A stretch of 64,000 bases of DNA, taken from contig CALGAP010000013.1 of assembly GCA_937958995.1 (NCBI GenBank), forward strand, positions 62,001 to 126,000, given 5' to 3'. Numbering within the stretch: the stretch's first letter is position 1; each line of letters opens with the position of its first letter. Below are positions 16,170 to 24,890 of the stretch, in pieces. This stretch comes from an uncultured Chitinophagaceae bacterium (GTDB taxonomy: Bacteria; Bacteroidota; Bacteroidia; Chitinophagales; Chitinophagaceae). The notes under the pieces were generated by a model, which was not told the origin of the DNA, ran no database searches, and saw only the letters and a program-made list of their open reading frames with translations. The position numbers and the translations under genes are program-made.

Positions 16170-19100
16170 ATGCGAAATTCACGGCTTTTCACATGGCTCC
16201 TGGTACTGCTTGGTTTGAGCAGCTATGCGTCTGCACAAACCATTACCGGGGAGGTTTACGACAAATCAACCCAACAACCTGTCGGGGGCGCCACCGTTGT
16301 TGTGAGCGGTTCCCAGACTGGTACCGCCACTGACTCCATCGGCCGCTTTACGCTGGACGTACAGGGAGCCAAATCGATTGTAGTGTCTGCTGTAGGTTTC
16401 ACCTCGCAGACCATTGCCATTGCAAATGCATTACATTACCGTATTGACCTCGAACCTAATGCCGGCAACCTCGACCAGGTGGTGGTAGTAGGTTATGGTT
16501 CTCAGAAAAGGATTAATCTTACCGGCGCTGTTGCCACCGTGGATGTGGACAAGACCCTCGGACAACGTCCCATCACAGACGTGTCTCGCGGTCTGCAGGG
16601 CGCCGTGGCTGGGGTGACCATCACCGTTCCCACCGGTGAAATCGGTACCAGCCCCGCCATTCGCTTGAGGGGTATGACCGGTTCGCTGAACGCACCCGGC
16701 GGCGCTCAGCCCCTGATCCTCGTTGATAACGTAGAATTGCCCAATCTGCAAATGCTCAACCCCGATGATATCGAGTCAATCTCGGTGCTGAAAGACGCTG
16801 CTTCCGCCAGCATCTACGGTACAAGAGCGGCATGGGGCGTTATCCTCATCACTACCAAATCGGGTAAGAAAGGCGTCGACAGAAGCCGTCTTACCTATTC
16901 CAATAACTTCAACTGGAGCAAACCCACCGTTACTCCAACCATCGCCAGCGCGGCAGAAGGAGCAGAAATGGCGCTGAAAGCTTACCAGCGTATCAACCCC
17001 ACCACCACCAGCTTTGGTTCACTGGGTTTGTACTACGACGAGGAGGGCATCGAGAAAATGCGCGAATGGGAAAGACTCTATGGTGGTAAAGACCTGGGGC
17101 CGGAACTGGTGCTTGGCCGTGACTGGGAAATCAGGAGCGGCAGGCTGTATTTCTACAGACCCTGGGATGCTGCTGATCTCTACCTGCGTGATTACACACC
17201 CATGCAGAACCACAATCTCACATTGAGCGGCAGCAGCAAAAGAACTGCTTACAACCTGAATCTGGGTTATATGAACCAGGAAGGTGTGCTGAAGGTAAAT
17301 CCCGATAAATTCGACCGTTATAATGTCAACCTCGGCATTAATTCTTCTGTAACCGACTGGTTTGATGCACGCGGTAAAGCTATTCTTTCCAGAACAGTCA
17401 AGACCCGTCCTTACTATTTCAGCAGCGAAACTTACGATCCCTGGTATTACCTGTATCGCTGGCAGAAGACATTCCCCTATGGTACTTACGAAGGCAAGCC
17501 CTTCCGCAACGCCATCACCGATGTGCAGCAGGCCAAGATGTCTGACTACCAGGACAACCTCACCCGTGTATCCATAGGCGGTACACTGAAGATCGTGAAA
17601 GGCCTGACCATCGACGCTGATTTCACTTATGCGCGTAACAACAACACGGTTCACCATACCGGCGGACAGGCAGTTGGCTGGGATTTCTGGGCAGGTGCCG
17701 GCTCATTTGAGTACAGGCCTTATACAGCCGCCTCTTACGACAGGGTGATCTACACTTCTTACTGGGACGAGCGCAAGGTCATGAAGGCCTTTGCCACTTA
17801 TGTGAATAAGTTCCGCGATCACGACTTCAAGGCAATGATAGGTACCGACGTAGAAACCTACGAAGAAACTTACCAGTCGTCTGAAAGAAGAGGTCTGCTC
17901 GATCCAAACTTTGGCGAACCTGGCCTGGCTATTGGTGATCAGTTTGTTTCAGGTTATCACCGCCACTGGGCCACCCTCGGTTACTTTGGCCGTTTGAACT
18001 ATAGCTGGAAAAATAAAGTACTGGTTGAATTGAATGGCCGCTTCGACGGTTCATCCAGTTTCCCGCGCAATGACCAATGGGGCTTCTTCCCGTCTGTGTC
18101 TGCCGGCTATATCATTTCTGAAGAAGAATTCATGCAGCCGATTGGCCATATTCTCTCCCACCTGAAACTGCGTGGTTCATGGGGCGAGATCGGTAACCAG
18201 GCCGTGGGCGGCAATAAATTCCTCGCCACCATGTCGGGTTCTAACTCGAACTGGTATATCAATAATGTGAACATGCGCACCATGGGCACACCGCCGCTGG
18301 TATCGCCCACATTGACATGGGAAACTGTTACCACTACCGACCTCGGCTTTGACGCGCGTGTGCTGAACAATAAACTGGGCATCACTTTCGACTGGTTTAA
18401 GAGAGTAACCAGCGATATGATCGGGCCCGGCGCTACACTGCCCAGCACGCTCGGTACATCAGTGCCGGTGGTGAACTTCGGTGAACTGACCACCAAAGGC
18501 TGGGAAATTACCATCGACTGGAACCATCGCTTCAAGAATGGTATCAACTTCAGCGCAATGGCTGTATTCTCCGACTTTACAGAAACCATCACCAAGTTTG
18601 CCAACACTTCAAAACTGTTGAGCCAAAACTTCGAAGGAAAAAGAATTGGTGATATCTGGGGTTATGAAACAGACCGCTTCTTTACCAAAGACGACTTTGT
18701 TCAAAATCCTGACGGCAGCCTCGCTACCGATGCCAATGGCCGCTATATCCTGAAAGATGGCATAGCCAGCCAGTCACTCTGGGAAAGCGGCTGGTTCTTC
18801 TATGGTCCCGGCGATATCAAATATCGCGACCTGGACGGCAATGGTGTGATTGACTATGGCGCCAACTCGCTCGATGATCATGGCGACCTGCGCGTGATTG
18901 GCAACTCCACTCCGCGCTATCAATATGGCCTTCGCCTGAACGCAGAATGGAAAGGAGTTGAGGTAGGTATCTTTATCCAGGGTGTAGGCAAACGCGATTT
19001 CTGGGCCAACGGTCCGATCGTGATTCCCGGCTACCGTATAGGCGAAGCCTGGTATCAGCACCAGTTGGACTACTGGACAGAAGACAATCCGAATGCCTTC

Positions 19101-19427
19101 TACCCCAGGCCTACCGACCAGGCACAAAGCAACAACACAAGAAACTTCTTGCCTCAGACTAAATACCTGCTGAACCTGGCTTATACACGTCTTAAGAACG
19201 TAACTATAGCCTATACACTGCCCACTAAGCTGATCAGCAAAGTGAAGATGAATTCAGCAAGGATTTATGTGAGCGGCGAAAACCTGGCTGAAATTGATAA
19301 ACTGGGCAATATTCCGATCGATCCTGAAACTGACTATACAACAGCAGGTTTGGGCGACCCGAATACTTTCGGCCGTATTTATCCTTTCAGGAGAACATAT
19401 TCAGTTGGCTTGCAGGTTTCTTTCTAA
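16170..19427 (+). CDS. SusC/RagA-type TonB-linked outer-membrane transporter
   Basis: A 1085-residue outer-membrane transporter that imports oligosaccharides or peptides using TonB energy. The signal peptide is residues 1-23. A carboxypeptidase-regulatory-like domain follows (TITGEVYDKSTQQPVGGATV, about 24-100), then the TonB-dependent plug starting near the box-like QVVVVGYGSQKR (about residue 110), then a 22-strand barrel. The fingerprint DDIESISVLKDAASASIYGT (about 195-215) is characteristic of SusC. It is followed 18 bases later by its SusD partner. No glycosidase, lyase or peptidase gene is linked, so the substrate cannot be named. The enclosing DeoR pair points to a carbohydrate. Confidence 0.96.
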   Translation: MRNSRLFTWLLVLLGLSSYASAQTITGEVYDKSTQQPVGGATVVVSGSQTGTATDSIGRFTLDVQGAKSIVVSAVGFTSQTIAIANALHYRIDLEPNAGNLDQVVVVGYGSQKRINLTGAVATVDVDKTLGQRPITDVSRGLQGAVAGVTITVPTGEIGTSPAIRLRGMTGSLNAPGGAQPLILVDNVELPNLQMLNPDDIESISVLKDAASASIYGTRAAWGVILITTKSGKKGVDRSRLTYSNNFNWSKPTVTPTIASAAEGAEMALKAYQRINPTTTSFGSLGLYYDEEGIEKMREWERLYGGKDLGPELVLGRDWEIRSGRLYFYRPWDAADLYLRDYTPMQNHNLTLSGSSKRTAYNLNLGYMNQEGVLKVNPDKFDRYNVNLGINSSVTDWFDARGKAILSRTVKTRPYYFSSETYDPWYYLYRWQKTFPYGTYEGKPFRNAITDVQQAKMSDYQDNLTRVSIGGTLKIVKGLTIDADFTYARNNNTVHHTGGQAVGWDFWAGAGSFEYRPYTAASYDRVIYTSYWDERKVMKAFATYVNKFRDHDFKAMIGTDVETYEETYQSSERRGLLDPNFGEPGLAIGDQFVSGYHRHWATLGYFGRLNYSWKNKVLVELNGRFDGSSSFPRNDQWGFFPSVSAGYIISEEEFMQPIGHILSHLKLRGSWGEIGNQAVGGNKFLATMSGSNSNWYINNVNMRTMGTPPLVSPTLTWETVTTTDLGFDARVLNNKLGITFDWFKRVTSDMIGPGATLPSTLGTSVPVVNFGELTTKGWEITIDWNHRFKNGINFSAMAVFSDFTETITKFANTSKLLSQNFEGKRIGDIWGYETDRFFTKDDFVQNPDGSLATDANGRYILKDGIASQSLWESGWFFYGPGDIKYRDLDGNGVIDYGANSLDDHGDLRVIGNSTPRYQYGLRLNAEWKGVEVGIFIQGVGKRDFWANGPIVIPGYRIGEAWYQHQLDYWTEDNPNAFYPRPTDQAQSNNTRNFLPQTKYLLNLAYTRLKNVTIAYTLPTKLISKVKMNSARIYVSGENLAEIDKLGNIPIDPETDYTTAGLGDPNTFGRIYPFRRTYSVGLQVSF

Positions 19428-19445
19428 ACTTCAAAAAACAGCATT

Positions 19446-21137
19446 ATGCGTTTGAAAATATTTTCTCTGCTTCTTATCGCTGCCCTGGTGGCTGGTTGTA
19501 AGAAAGATTTCTTGGAACGATTACCACTCGACCAGTTGACTGATGATACTTACTGGACGAGTGAAAACAACGTGCGTGCGTTCGCGTGGGGTTTTTACCC
19601 GGACTTCTTCCCCGGTTATGGATCTGGATATGCCTGGGGAGCTTATTTCTCAGGGCAGAGCCTGAACGATGATTTTGCCCCAACCACTCCTCCCCAGTTT
19701 ACCAGGAACGTTCCTGCTTCGGGCGGCGGCTGGTCTTTCGGATATGTGCGTAAGGCCAACATCATGCTCGACAGGGTTCAGCGCGTTCCTATGGAACAGG
19801 AAGCCATCAATCACTGGATGGGCATTGCCCGCTTCTTCCGCGGCATGGAATACGCCAGCCTCGTGAATCGCTTTGGCGATGTACCCTGGTATGGCCGCGA
19901 ACTGACCGACGCCGATGAAGATTTGCTGTACAAACCGCGTGATCCCCGCACTTTGGTGATGGACAGCGTATTGAAGGACTTCCAGTTTGCTGCAGCAAAC
20001 GTGCGCGAAGCCGATGGAACTCCCGGGCTCACCGTTAACAAATACGTAGTGCTGGCATTTATGTCGCGCGTATTCCTGTTTGAAGGCACCTGGCAGAAAT
20101 ATCATGAAAACAATCTCACCAAGGCCAATGAATACCTGGAGGCTGCTAAATGGGCTGCCAACCAGGTGATAGAATCAAATAAATACGAAGTAGCTCCCGA
20201 TTACAGGGGACTGTTCAGCTCTTTGTCGCTTGCAGGCAATAAAGAGATCATCATGTACCGCGAATATGAGACCGGCCTCTTAACGCATAGCCTTAACAGT
20301 TATGTAAACAAGGAGCCGCAGACTGGTATCTCCAAGAATGCAATCGATTCTTATCTCGGCGCCGATGGTAAGCCCATCGCTATCTCCGCCGTATACAATG
20401 GCGATCATACTGTGGCTGATGCGCTCAGCAACCGCGACCCGCGCATCAACGAGACAGTAGTAAACGAGTTAAGGCTGAATGGTGAAATCCCCAACTACAG
20501 CACCTCGGGTTATGCTGTACATAAATTCCTGAATGAATCTATCAAAGATCTTCCCGAAGGAAATGGCAGCCTCAACCCTACTGACGCCCCGATAATTCGC
20601 TATGGCGAAGTACTGATGAACTATGCGGAGGCTTGCGCTGAACTGGGTACCATCACCCAGGCAGACCTGGATAAGTCTATCAACAAACTCCGCGACCGTG
20701 CCGATGTGCAAATGCCTCACCTGGAAGTAATCGGTGGCGAACCTGCTGTTGGCGGTGAAGTGTACGACGACCCCGACAGGGATCCCACCGTTCCTTCGCT
20801 GATCTGGGAAATCAGGAGAGAACGCCGCGTTGAACTGATGATGGAAGGTTTCCGTCTGAACGACCTCCGCCGCTGGAAAAAACTGGAGTATACCGACACC
20901 CAGGGTAACCCCACCATTAACCGCGGTGTATGGATCGTGAAGGCAGACCATCCCGATATGAAGGACGTCTTCATCGAAAATGACGCCGACGAAGGTTATA
21001 TCGTTCCGGCTTACAAAGCGGAATCGCAACGCCTCTTCACCGAACCCCGCGTTTACCTCAATCCCCTGCCGCTTGACCAGATCAAGTTGTATCAGGACAA
21101 AGGCGCGGAGCTAAAACAGAATCCCGGTTGGGAATAG
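19446..21137 (+). CDS. SusD/RagB-type nutrient-binding lipoprotein
   Basis: A 563-residue surface lipoprotein that forms the lid of the SusC transporter. The signal peptide ends in the lipobox LVAGC, with the lipidated Cys at residue 18. The mature N-terminus (KKDFLERLPLDQLTDDTYW) and the C-terminal block (IRRERRVELMMEGFRLNDLR, ELKQNPGW) are diagnostic for the RagB/SusD family, with TPR-like helices between. The length is normal. It is tightly coupled to susC (18 bases) and followed by a strong terminator at 21194-21231, so the two form a unit. Ligand unknown. Confidence 0.96.
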   Translation: MRLKIFSLLLIAALVAGCKKDFLERLPLDQLTDDTYWTSENNVRAFAWGFYPDFFPGYGSGYAWGAYFSGQSLNDDFAPTTPPQFTRNVPASGGGWSFGYVRKANIMLDRVQRVPMEQEAINHWMGIARFFRGMEYASLVNRFGDVPWYGRELTDADEDLLYKPRDPRTLVMDSVLKDFQFAAANVREADGTPGLTVNKYVVLAFMSRVFLFEGTWQKYHENNLTKANEYLEAAKWAANQVIESNKYEVAPDYRGLFSSLSLAGNKEIIMYREYETGLLTHSLNSYVNKEPQTGISKNAIDSYLGADGKPIAISAVYNGDHTVADALSNRDPRINETVVNELRLNGEIPNYSTSGYAVHKFLNESIKDLPEGNGSLNPTDAPIIRYGEVLMNYAEACAELGTITQADLDKSINKLRDRADVQMPHLEVIGGEPAVGGEVYDDPDRDPTVPSLIWEIRRERRVELMMEGFRLNDLRRWKKLEYTDTQGNPTINRGVWIVKADHPDMKDVFIENDADEGYIVPAYKAESQRLFTEPRVYLNPLPLDQIKLYQDKGAELKQNPGWE

Positions 21138-21193
21138 AAGACTGAAGAGGAACAGGGACAGTTGAAGTAGAATTGTGAAGGATTATACATACT

Positions 21194-21231
21194 GGCCGAA
21201 TCGGGAAGTGATTCCCGATTCGGCCCTTTTG
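21194..21231 (+). terminator. Terminator after the SusC/SusD pair
   Basis: GGCCGAATCGGGAA, loop GTGA, TTCCCGATTCGGCC: a perfect 14-base stem followed by CTTTTG and further T. It lies about 55 bases after the susD stop and separates the pair from the second deoR gene. Confidence 0.9.
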
Positions 21232-21358
21232 TTTTATAAACACATTCTTACTTCTTTGTTCAACCCTCCCTGTTCACTCTTCAATTTTCGCACAGGGTTT
21301 CACGCAAAAACCTGCAAGAACCGCCTACCCGTTTGCGCTCTTTGCCTCTTTTTTTTCC

Positions 21359-21381
21359 GATTTCTGCGTTTTTGTGCAGAA
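21359..21381 (+). promoter_or_regulatory. Shared palindrome upstream of deoR copy 2
   Basis: GATTTCTGCG-N6-TGCAGAA, with CTGC/GCAG symmetry, matches the element at 15290-15313 upstream of the first deoR gene. It ends about 39 bases before the ATG. The N6 spacers differ (acttca versus tttttg), while the arms and the preceding TTTC are kept. Confidence 0.4.
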
Positions 21382-21418
21382 GTTCTGCTTACATTTGAAG
21401 CCAATTCAGTTTGCAATT

Positions 21419-22168
21419 ATGCTTAAGAAAGAACGACAAGCTTATATACTGCATAAGGTAAATCTGCATAACAGGGTGCTTTCTTCCCTGCTTTGTGATG
21501 AGATCCAGGTGTCGGAAGACACCATTCGCCGCGATCTTCATGAATTGGCCCAGCGCGGGAAGCTGATAAAAGTGCATGGCGGCGCTCTTTCGCATGCGTT
21601 TAATGAGAAGTACAATACATCCAGCCATATCTATTCGCACGATCAGAAAAAGATCATTGCTCAAAAGGCCGCTTCGCTGGTCAAGAATGGCATGTTTGTG
21701 CTCACGAGTGGAGGCACTACCATCATTGAACTGGCCAGGGCACTGCCGCACGATCTTCGCGCCACCTTCGTTTCGGGCAGCATTCCCGCCATTCTCGAAT
21801 ACATGCAGCATCCAAGCATTGACGTGATCATGATCGGCGATCGCGTGTCGAAAAATTCAAAGATTACTATCGGCGGTGAAGCTATAGAGAAAATCAGGCA
21901 GATACGCGCTGATCTTTGTTTCCTGGGCATCAATGCAATTGATATTAGACACGGCACCACCGACAACGACTGGGATGTTGTGCAGTTGAAAAAAGCGATG
22001 GTGGAAAGTTCGCGGAAAGTGGTCTGCCTGACTATTTCAGAAAAGATAAACACCCTGCAGCCTATTCATATCTGCAGTGTTGACCAGATAGACGTGCTGA
22101 TCACCGAGTTATCACCCGATGATCCCATACTAAAGCCTTATCGTGATGCAGGCATTGAAGTGATATAA
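21419..22168 (+). CDS. DeoR/GlpR-type transcription regulator, copy 2
   Basis: A 249-residue paralogue of the regulator at 15340. Helix-turn-helix: IQVSEDTIRRDLHELAQRG, followed by KVHGGAL. Effector domain: VLTSGGTTIIELARALP, the run DVIMIGDRVSKNSKITIG, and a nearly identical C-terminal 60 residues. The start at 21419 is chosen by alignment with copy 1 (MLKKERQAYIL); an in-frame ATG 45 bases upstream lies beyond the shared palindrome and is not favoured. The gene follows the susD terminator, so it should be transcribed from its own promoter. Two near-identical regulators on either side of one transporter pair suggest duplication with the whole upstream region. Confidence 0.93.
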   Translation: MLKKERQAYILHKVNLHNRVLSSLLCDEIQVSEDTIRRDLHELAQRGKLIKVHGGALSHAFNEKYNTSSHIYSHDQKKIIAQKAASLVKNGMFVLTSGGTTIIELARALPHDLRATFVSGSIPAILEYMQHPSIDVIMIGDRVSKNSKITIGGEAIEKIRQIRADLCFLGINAIDIRHGTTDNDWDVVQLKKAMVESSRKVVCLTISEKINTLQPIHICSVDQIDVLITELSPDDPILKPYRDAGIEVI

Positions 22169-22214
22169 TCTGACTTTAAAAATACCCGATAAAATTCGAT
22201 TGGTAGCAATTCCC

Positions 22215-22250
22215 AGGCCTCTCCAAAATGGAGGGGCCTTTATATTTTTT
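22215..22250. terminator. Bidirectional terminator between deoR copy 2 and spmAB
   Basis: AGGCCTCTCC, loop AAAAT, GGAGGGGCCT forms a 10-base stem with one T.G pair. T-rich sequence follows on the plus strand (TTATATTTTTT). It sits between two convergent genes. Confidence 0.75.
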
Positions 22251-22256
22251 CGCGTG

Positions 22257-23501
22257 CTATACCCATGGCCACATGTAGGCAATAATGATAGCAGCTATTA
22301 TGCCCGCCACATCGGCAATCAACGATGCGCCTACGGCATAGCGGGTGTTCTTAACGCCAACAGCGCCGAAGTACACAGCCACAATATAGAAAGTAGTCTC
22401 GGTGGTACCCTGGAACACGCTCGCCAGTCTGCCGGCAAACGAATCAGGGCCATACATCGGGTCTCTGAAAATCTCAATCATCATGCCGCGCGCGCCACTG
22501 CCGCTGAAGGGTTTCATCAGGGCTGTGGGCATGGCAGGAACAAAGTCTGTGTTAAAACCCATCATAGTTGCCGCCCAACGCATACCATCCATGATGTAAT
22601 CAAACACGCCACTGGTGCGCAGCAGGCTGATGGCCACGAGCAATGCCACCAGGTAAGGAATGATGCGGATGGATGTCGTCAGTCCCTGCTTGGCCCCGTC
22701 TATAAAGGCATCGAACACATGTACTTTTTTCCAAAGCCCACCCAATATAAACACGATAAACACCAGGAGTATAATCCCATTACTGATGATCTTTGAAAAA
22801 TTGCCCGCCGATTCGGGGCTGAGGTAGTAGCGAAGCAACCAGCCCAGCGCTCCCATCAACCCAGCGCCCACTGCTCCTACCGCAACGATCACCATCCATT
22901 GGTTGCGGTTGAATTTTTGCCATATGGCAGTTACAGCCATAGCCACCATCGTAGCCACGAAAGTGGCCATAAGGATAGGTATAAAGACTTCTGTGGGATA
23001 TTTTGAATTAAGTGTTGCCCTTTGCGCAATAATGCTCACTGGTATGATGGTAAGTCCTGACGCATTCAGCACCATAAACATGATCTGCGAATTGGAAGCT
23101 ATGTCTTTTACGGGATTCAGTTCCTGCAGGCTCTTCATCGCTTTCAGGCTGAAAGGCGTGGCAGCATTATCGAGCCCCAGCATATTGGCCGAAAAGCTCA
23201 ACATCATATTGCCCATGGCCGGGTGGTTACGCGGCAGCTCGGGAAACAGTTTGCTGAACAATGGCGCCGTAATACGCGAGAGGAAATTCACGGCTCCTGC
23301 TTTTTCCCCGATCATGAGTATGCCCATAAACAGGCTCATGATGCCAATCAGACCGATTGAAATATCAACACTGGTGCGGGCGGCGTCGAATACGCCGTCC
23401 ATCATGATTTTAAATATCTCCAGGTTTCCGTTCAGCAGGCGAATAGTACCAGCCAGGCAGGCAACCAGGAAAAAAGCAATCCAGAGATAGTTTAAGATCA
23501 T
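22257..23501 (-). CDS. SpmA-SpmB fusion, nucleoside-recognition-domain membrane protein
   Basis: A 414-residue integral membrane protein. Its N-terminal half matches SpmA (GLIGIMSLFMGILMIGEKAG near residue 50, NMLGLDNAATPFSLKAM near 110) and its C-terminal half matches SpmB (SIRIIPYLVALLVAISLLR near 285, MPTALMKPFSGSGARGMM near 330). In spore formers these are two genes needed for spore maturation; in Bacteroidota the fused form is common and its transported substrate is unknown. About ten membrane segments are visible. The start at 23501 is preferred over one 60 bases upstream because it begins directly with the first membrane helix (ILNYLWIAFFLVACL). Confidence 0.88.
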   Translation of the reverse strand: MILNYLWIAFFLVACLAGTIRLLNGNLEIFKIMMDGVFDAARTSVDISIGLIGIMSLFMGILMIGEKAGAVNFLSRITAPLFSKLFPELPRNHPAMGNMMLSFSANMLGLDNAATPFSLKAMKSLQELNPVKDIASNSQIMFMVLNASGLTIIPVSIIAQRATLNSKYPTEVFIPILMATFVATMVAMAVTAIWQKFNRNQWMVIVAVGAVGAGLMGALGWLLRYYLSPESAGNFSKIISNGIILLVFIVFILGGLWKKVHVFDAFIDGAKQGLTTSIRIIPYLVALLVAISLLRTSGVFDYIMDGMRWAATMMGFNTDFVPAMPTALMKPFSGSGARGMMIEIFRDPMYGPDSFAGRLASVFQGTTETTFYIVAVYFGAVGVKNTRYAVGASLIADVAGIIAAIIIAYMWPWV

Positions 23502-23576
23502 ACAGTTACTTGTTGTTTCGCAAAGGTTGAAGATAATGGAAAATAACGTTCGAAAGGACAAATGATTGTTTCGCTG

Positions 23577-23584
23577 TATCTTTG
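23577..23584 (+). promoter_or_regulatory. -7 box (TATCTTTG) of ychF
   Basis: TATCTTTG agrees with the Bacteroidota -7 consensus and stands 28 bases before the ychF ATG. No exact TTG occurs 19-21 bases upstream, so only the -7 half is well supported. Confidence 0.5.
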
Positions 23585-23611
23585 CGCCTCCTTAAAAAAA
23601 ATTACTGATAA

Positions 23612-24709
23612 ATGGGTTTACAAGCAGGCATAGTAGGGTTACCGAATGTAGGAAAATCGACATTATTCAACGCGGTCAGCAACAGCGCCAAAGCGCAGGC
23701 CAGCAACTACCGCTTTTGTACCATTGAACCCAATGTGGGACTGGTGGATGTGCCCGACGAGCGCCTGCACAAACTGGCAGAGCTGGTAAAGCCCAACCGC
23801 ATCGTGCCCACGCAGATCGAGATTGTGGATATCGCCGGCCTGGTGCGCGGCGCCAGCAAGGGCGAAGGCCTGGGTAATAAGTTTCTCGCCAACATCCGCG
23901 AAGTGGATGCCATCATTCACGTGATACGCTGTTTCGAAGATGAAAACATCCTGCGCGAGGAAGGTTCTATCAATCCCGTAGGCGATAAAGAGATCATCGA
24001 CATAGAACTGCAGCTGAAAGACCTCGAGAGCGTAGAGAAAAAAATCAGCCGCATCGAAAAACAGGCCCGCCTCGACCCGAAATTCAAAGCTGAATACGAA
24101 GTATTGCTTCGCTGTAAAGAACACCTGGAAAAAGGAAAAAATATCCGTGAGCTGGAATTAACCAAAGAAGAAAGACCCGCTATCGCCGATCTTTTTCTTT
24201 TAACCGAAAAACCCGTGCTCTATGTAGCCAACGTTGACGAGGCCAGCATGCATACCGGCAACAAATTTTCCGATGCTTTGAAAGAAGCCGTGAAAAATGA
24301 AAATGCCGAAGTGATTATCATGAACAACTCCATTGAAGCACAGATCGCCGAAATGGAAGATCCCGCCGACAGGCAAATGTTCATGGAAGAATATAAAATG
24401 GCCGAACCCGCGCTGAACCGGCTTATTCGTTCCACTTATAAATTGCTTAACCTCTACACCTACTTCACCGCAGGCGTACAGGAAGTGCGCGCGTGGACCA
24501 TCCATGCCGGCTGGAAGGCTCCGCAGGCCGCCAGCGTTATTCATACCGATTTTGAAAAAGGCTTCATAAAAGCAGAGGTGATCAACTATGACGATTTTAT
24601 TACGTATGGGTCAGAGGCTGCTTGCAGAGAGGCTGGTAAATTGCGAATTGAGGGTAAGGAATATGTGGTGAAGGATGGAGATGTGATGCATTTCAGGTTT
24701 AATGTGTAG
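23612..24709 (+). CDS. ychF: Redox-regulated ATPase YchF (Obg-like)
   Basis: A 365-residue cytosolic P-loop ATPase of the Obg family that binds ribosomes and is linked to stress and redox control of translation. The P-loop GLPNVGKST is at residues 9-17, the switch II region is DIAGLVRGASKGEGLGN (about 71-88), and the nucleotide-specificity motif is at about 207 (VANVDE; the family has Asn-x-x-Glu instead of the Asn-Lys-x-Asp of GTPases). A helical insert lies near 130-165 and a C-terminal TGS domain (AASVIHTDFEKGFIKAEV) completes it. The length is typical. Monocistronic in appearance. Confidence 0.97.
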   Translation: MGLQAGIVGLPNVGKSTLFNAVSNSAKAQASNYRFCTIEPNVGLVDVPDERLHKLAELVKPNRIVPTQIEIVDIAGLVRGASKGEGLGNKFLANIREVDAIIHVIRCFEDENILREEGSINPVGDKEIIDIELQLKDLESVEKKISRIEKQARLDPKFKAEYEVLLRCKEHLEKGKNIRELELTKEERPAIADLFLLTEKPVLYVANVDEASMHTGNKFSDALKEAVKNENAEVIIMNNSIEAQIAEMEDPADRQMFMEEYKMAEPALNRLIRSTYKLLNLYTYFTAGVQEVRAWTIHAGWKAPQAASVIHTDFEKGFIKAEVINYDDFITYGSEAACREAGKLRIEGKEYVVKDGDVMHFRFNV

Positions 24710-24833
24710 AGAGGAAATTGCTTCCCCCCCCCTTTTTATTCAATAGTACAATTTCCTGCATTATAGTTTTCGAAAACCCTGTTCAGGTAATTCTTAATGT
24801 TATAGTTGCCGCTGTCAGTAGTATCGCCGGCTT

Positions 24834-24860
24834 AAAAAAAATCCCGCCTCGCAGCGGGAT
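24834..24860 (-). terminator. Terminator of the TonB-receptor gene
   Basis: On the minus strand ATCCCGC, a 6-base loop, GCGGGAT is followed by a run of seven or more T. It lies about 30 bases beyond the stop codon of the receptor gene at 24891. Confidence 0.85.
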
Positions 24861-24890
24861 TCTCTTTATCAACAATCATCTTATAACCTA

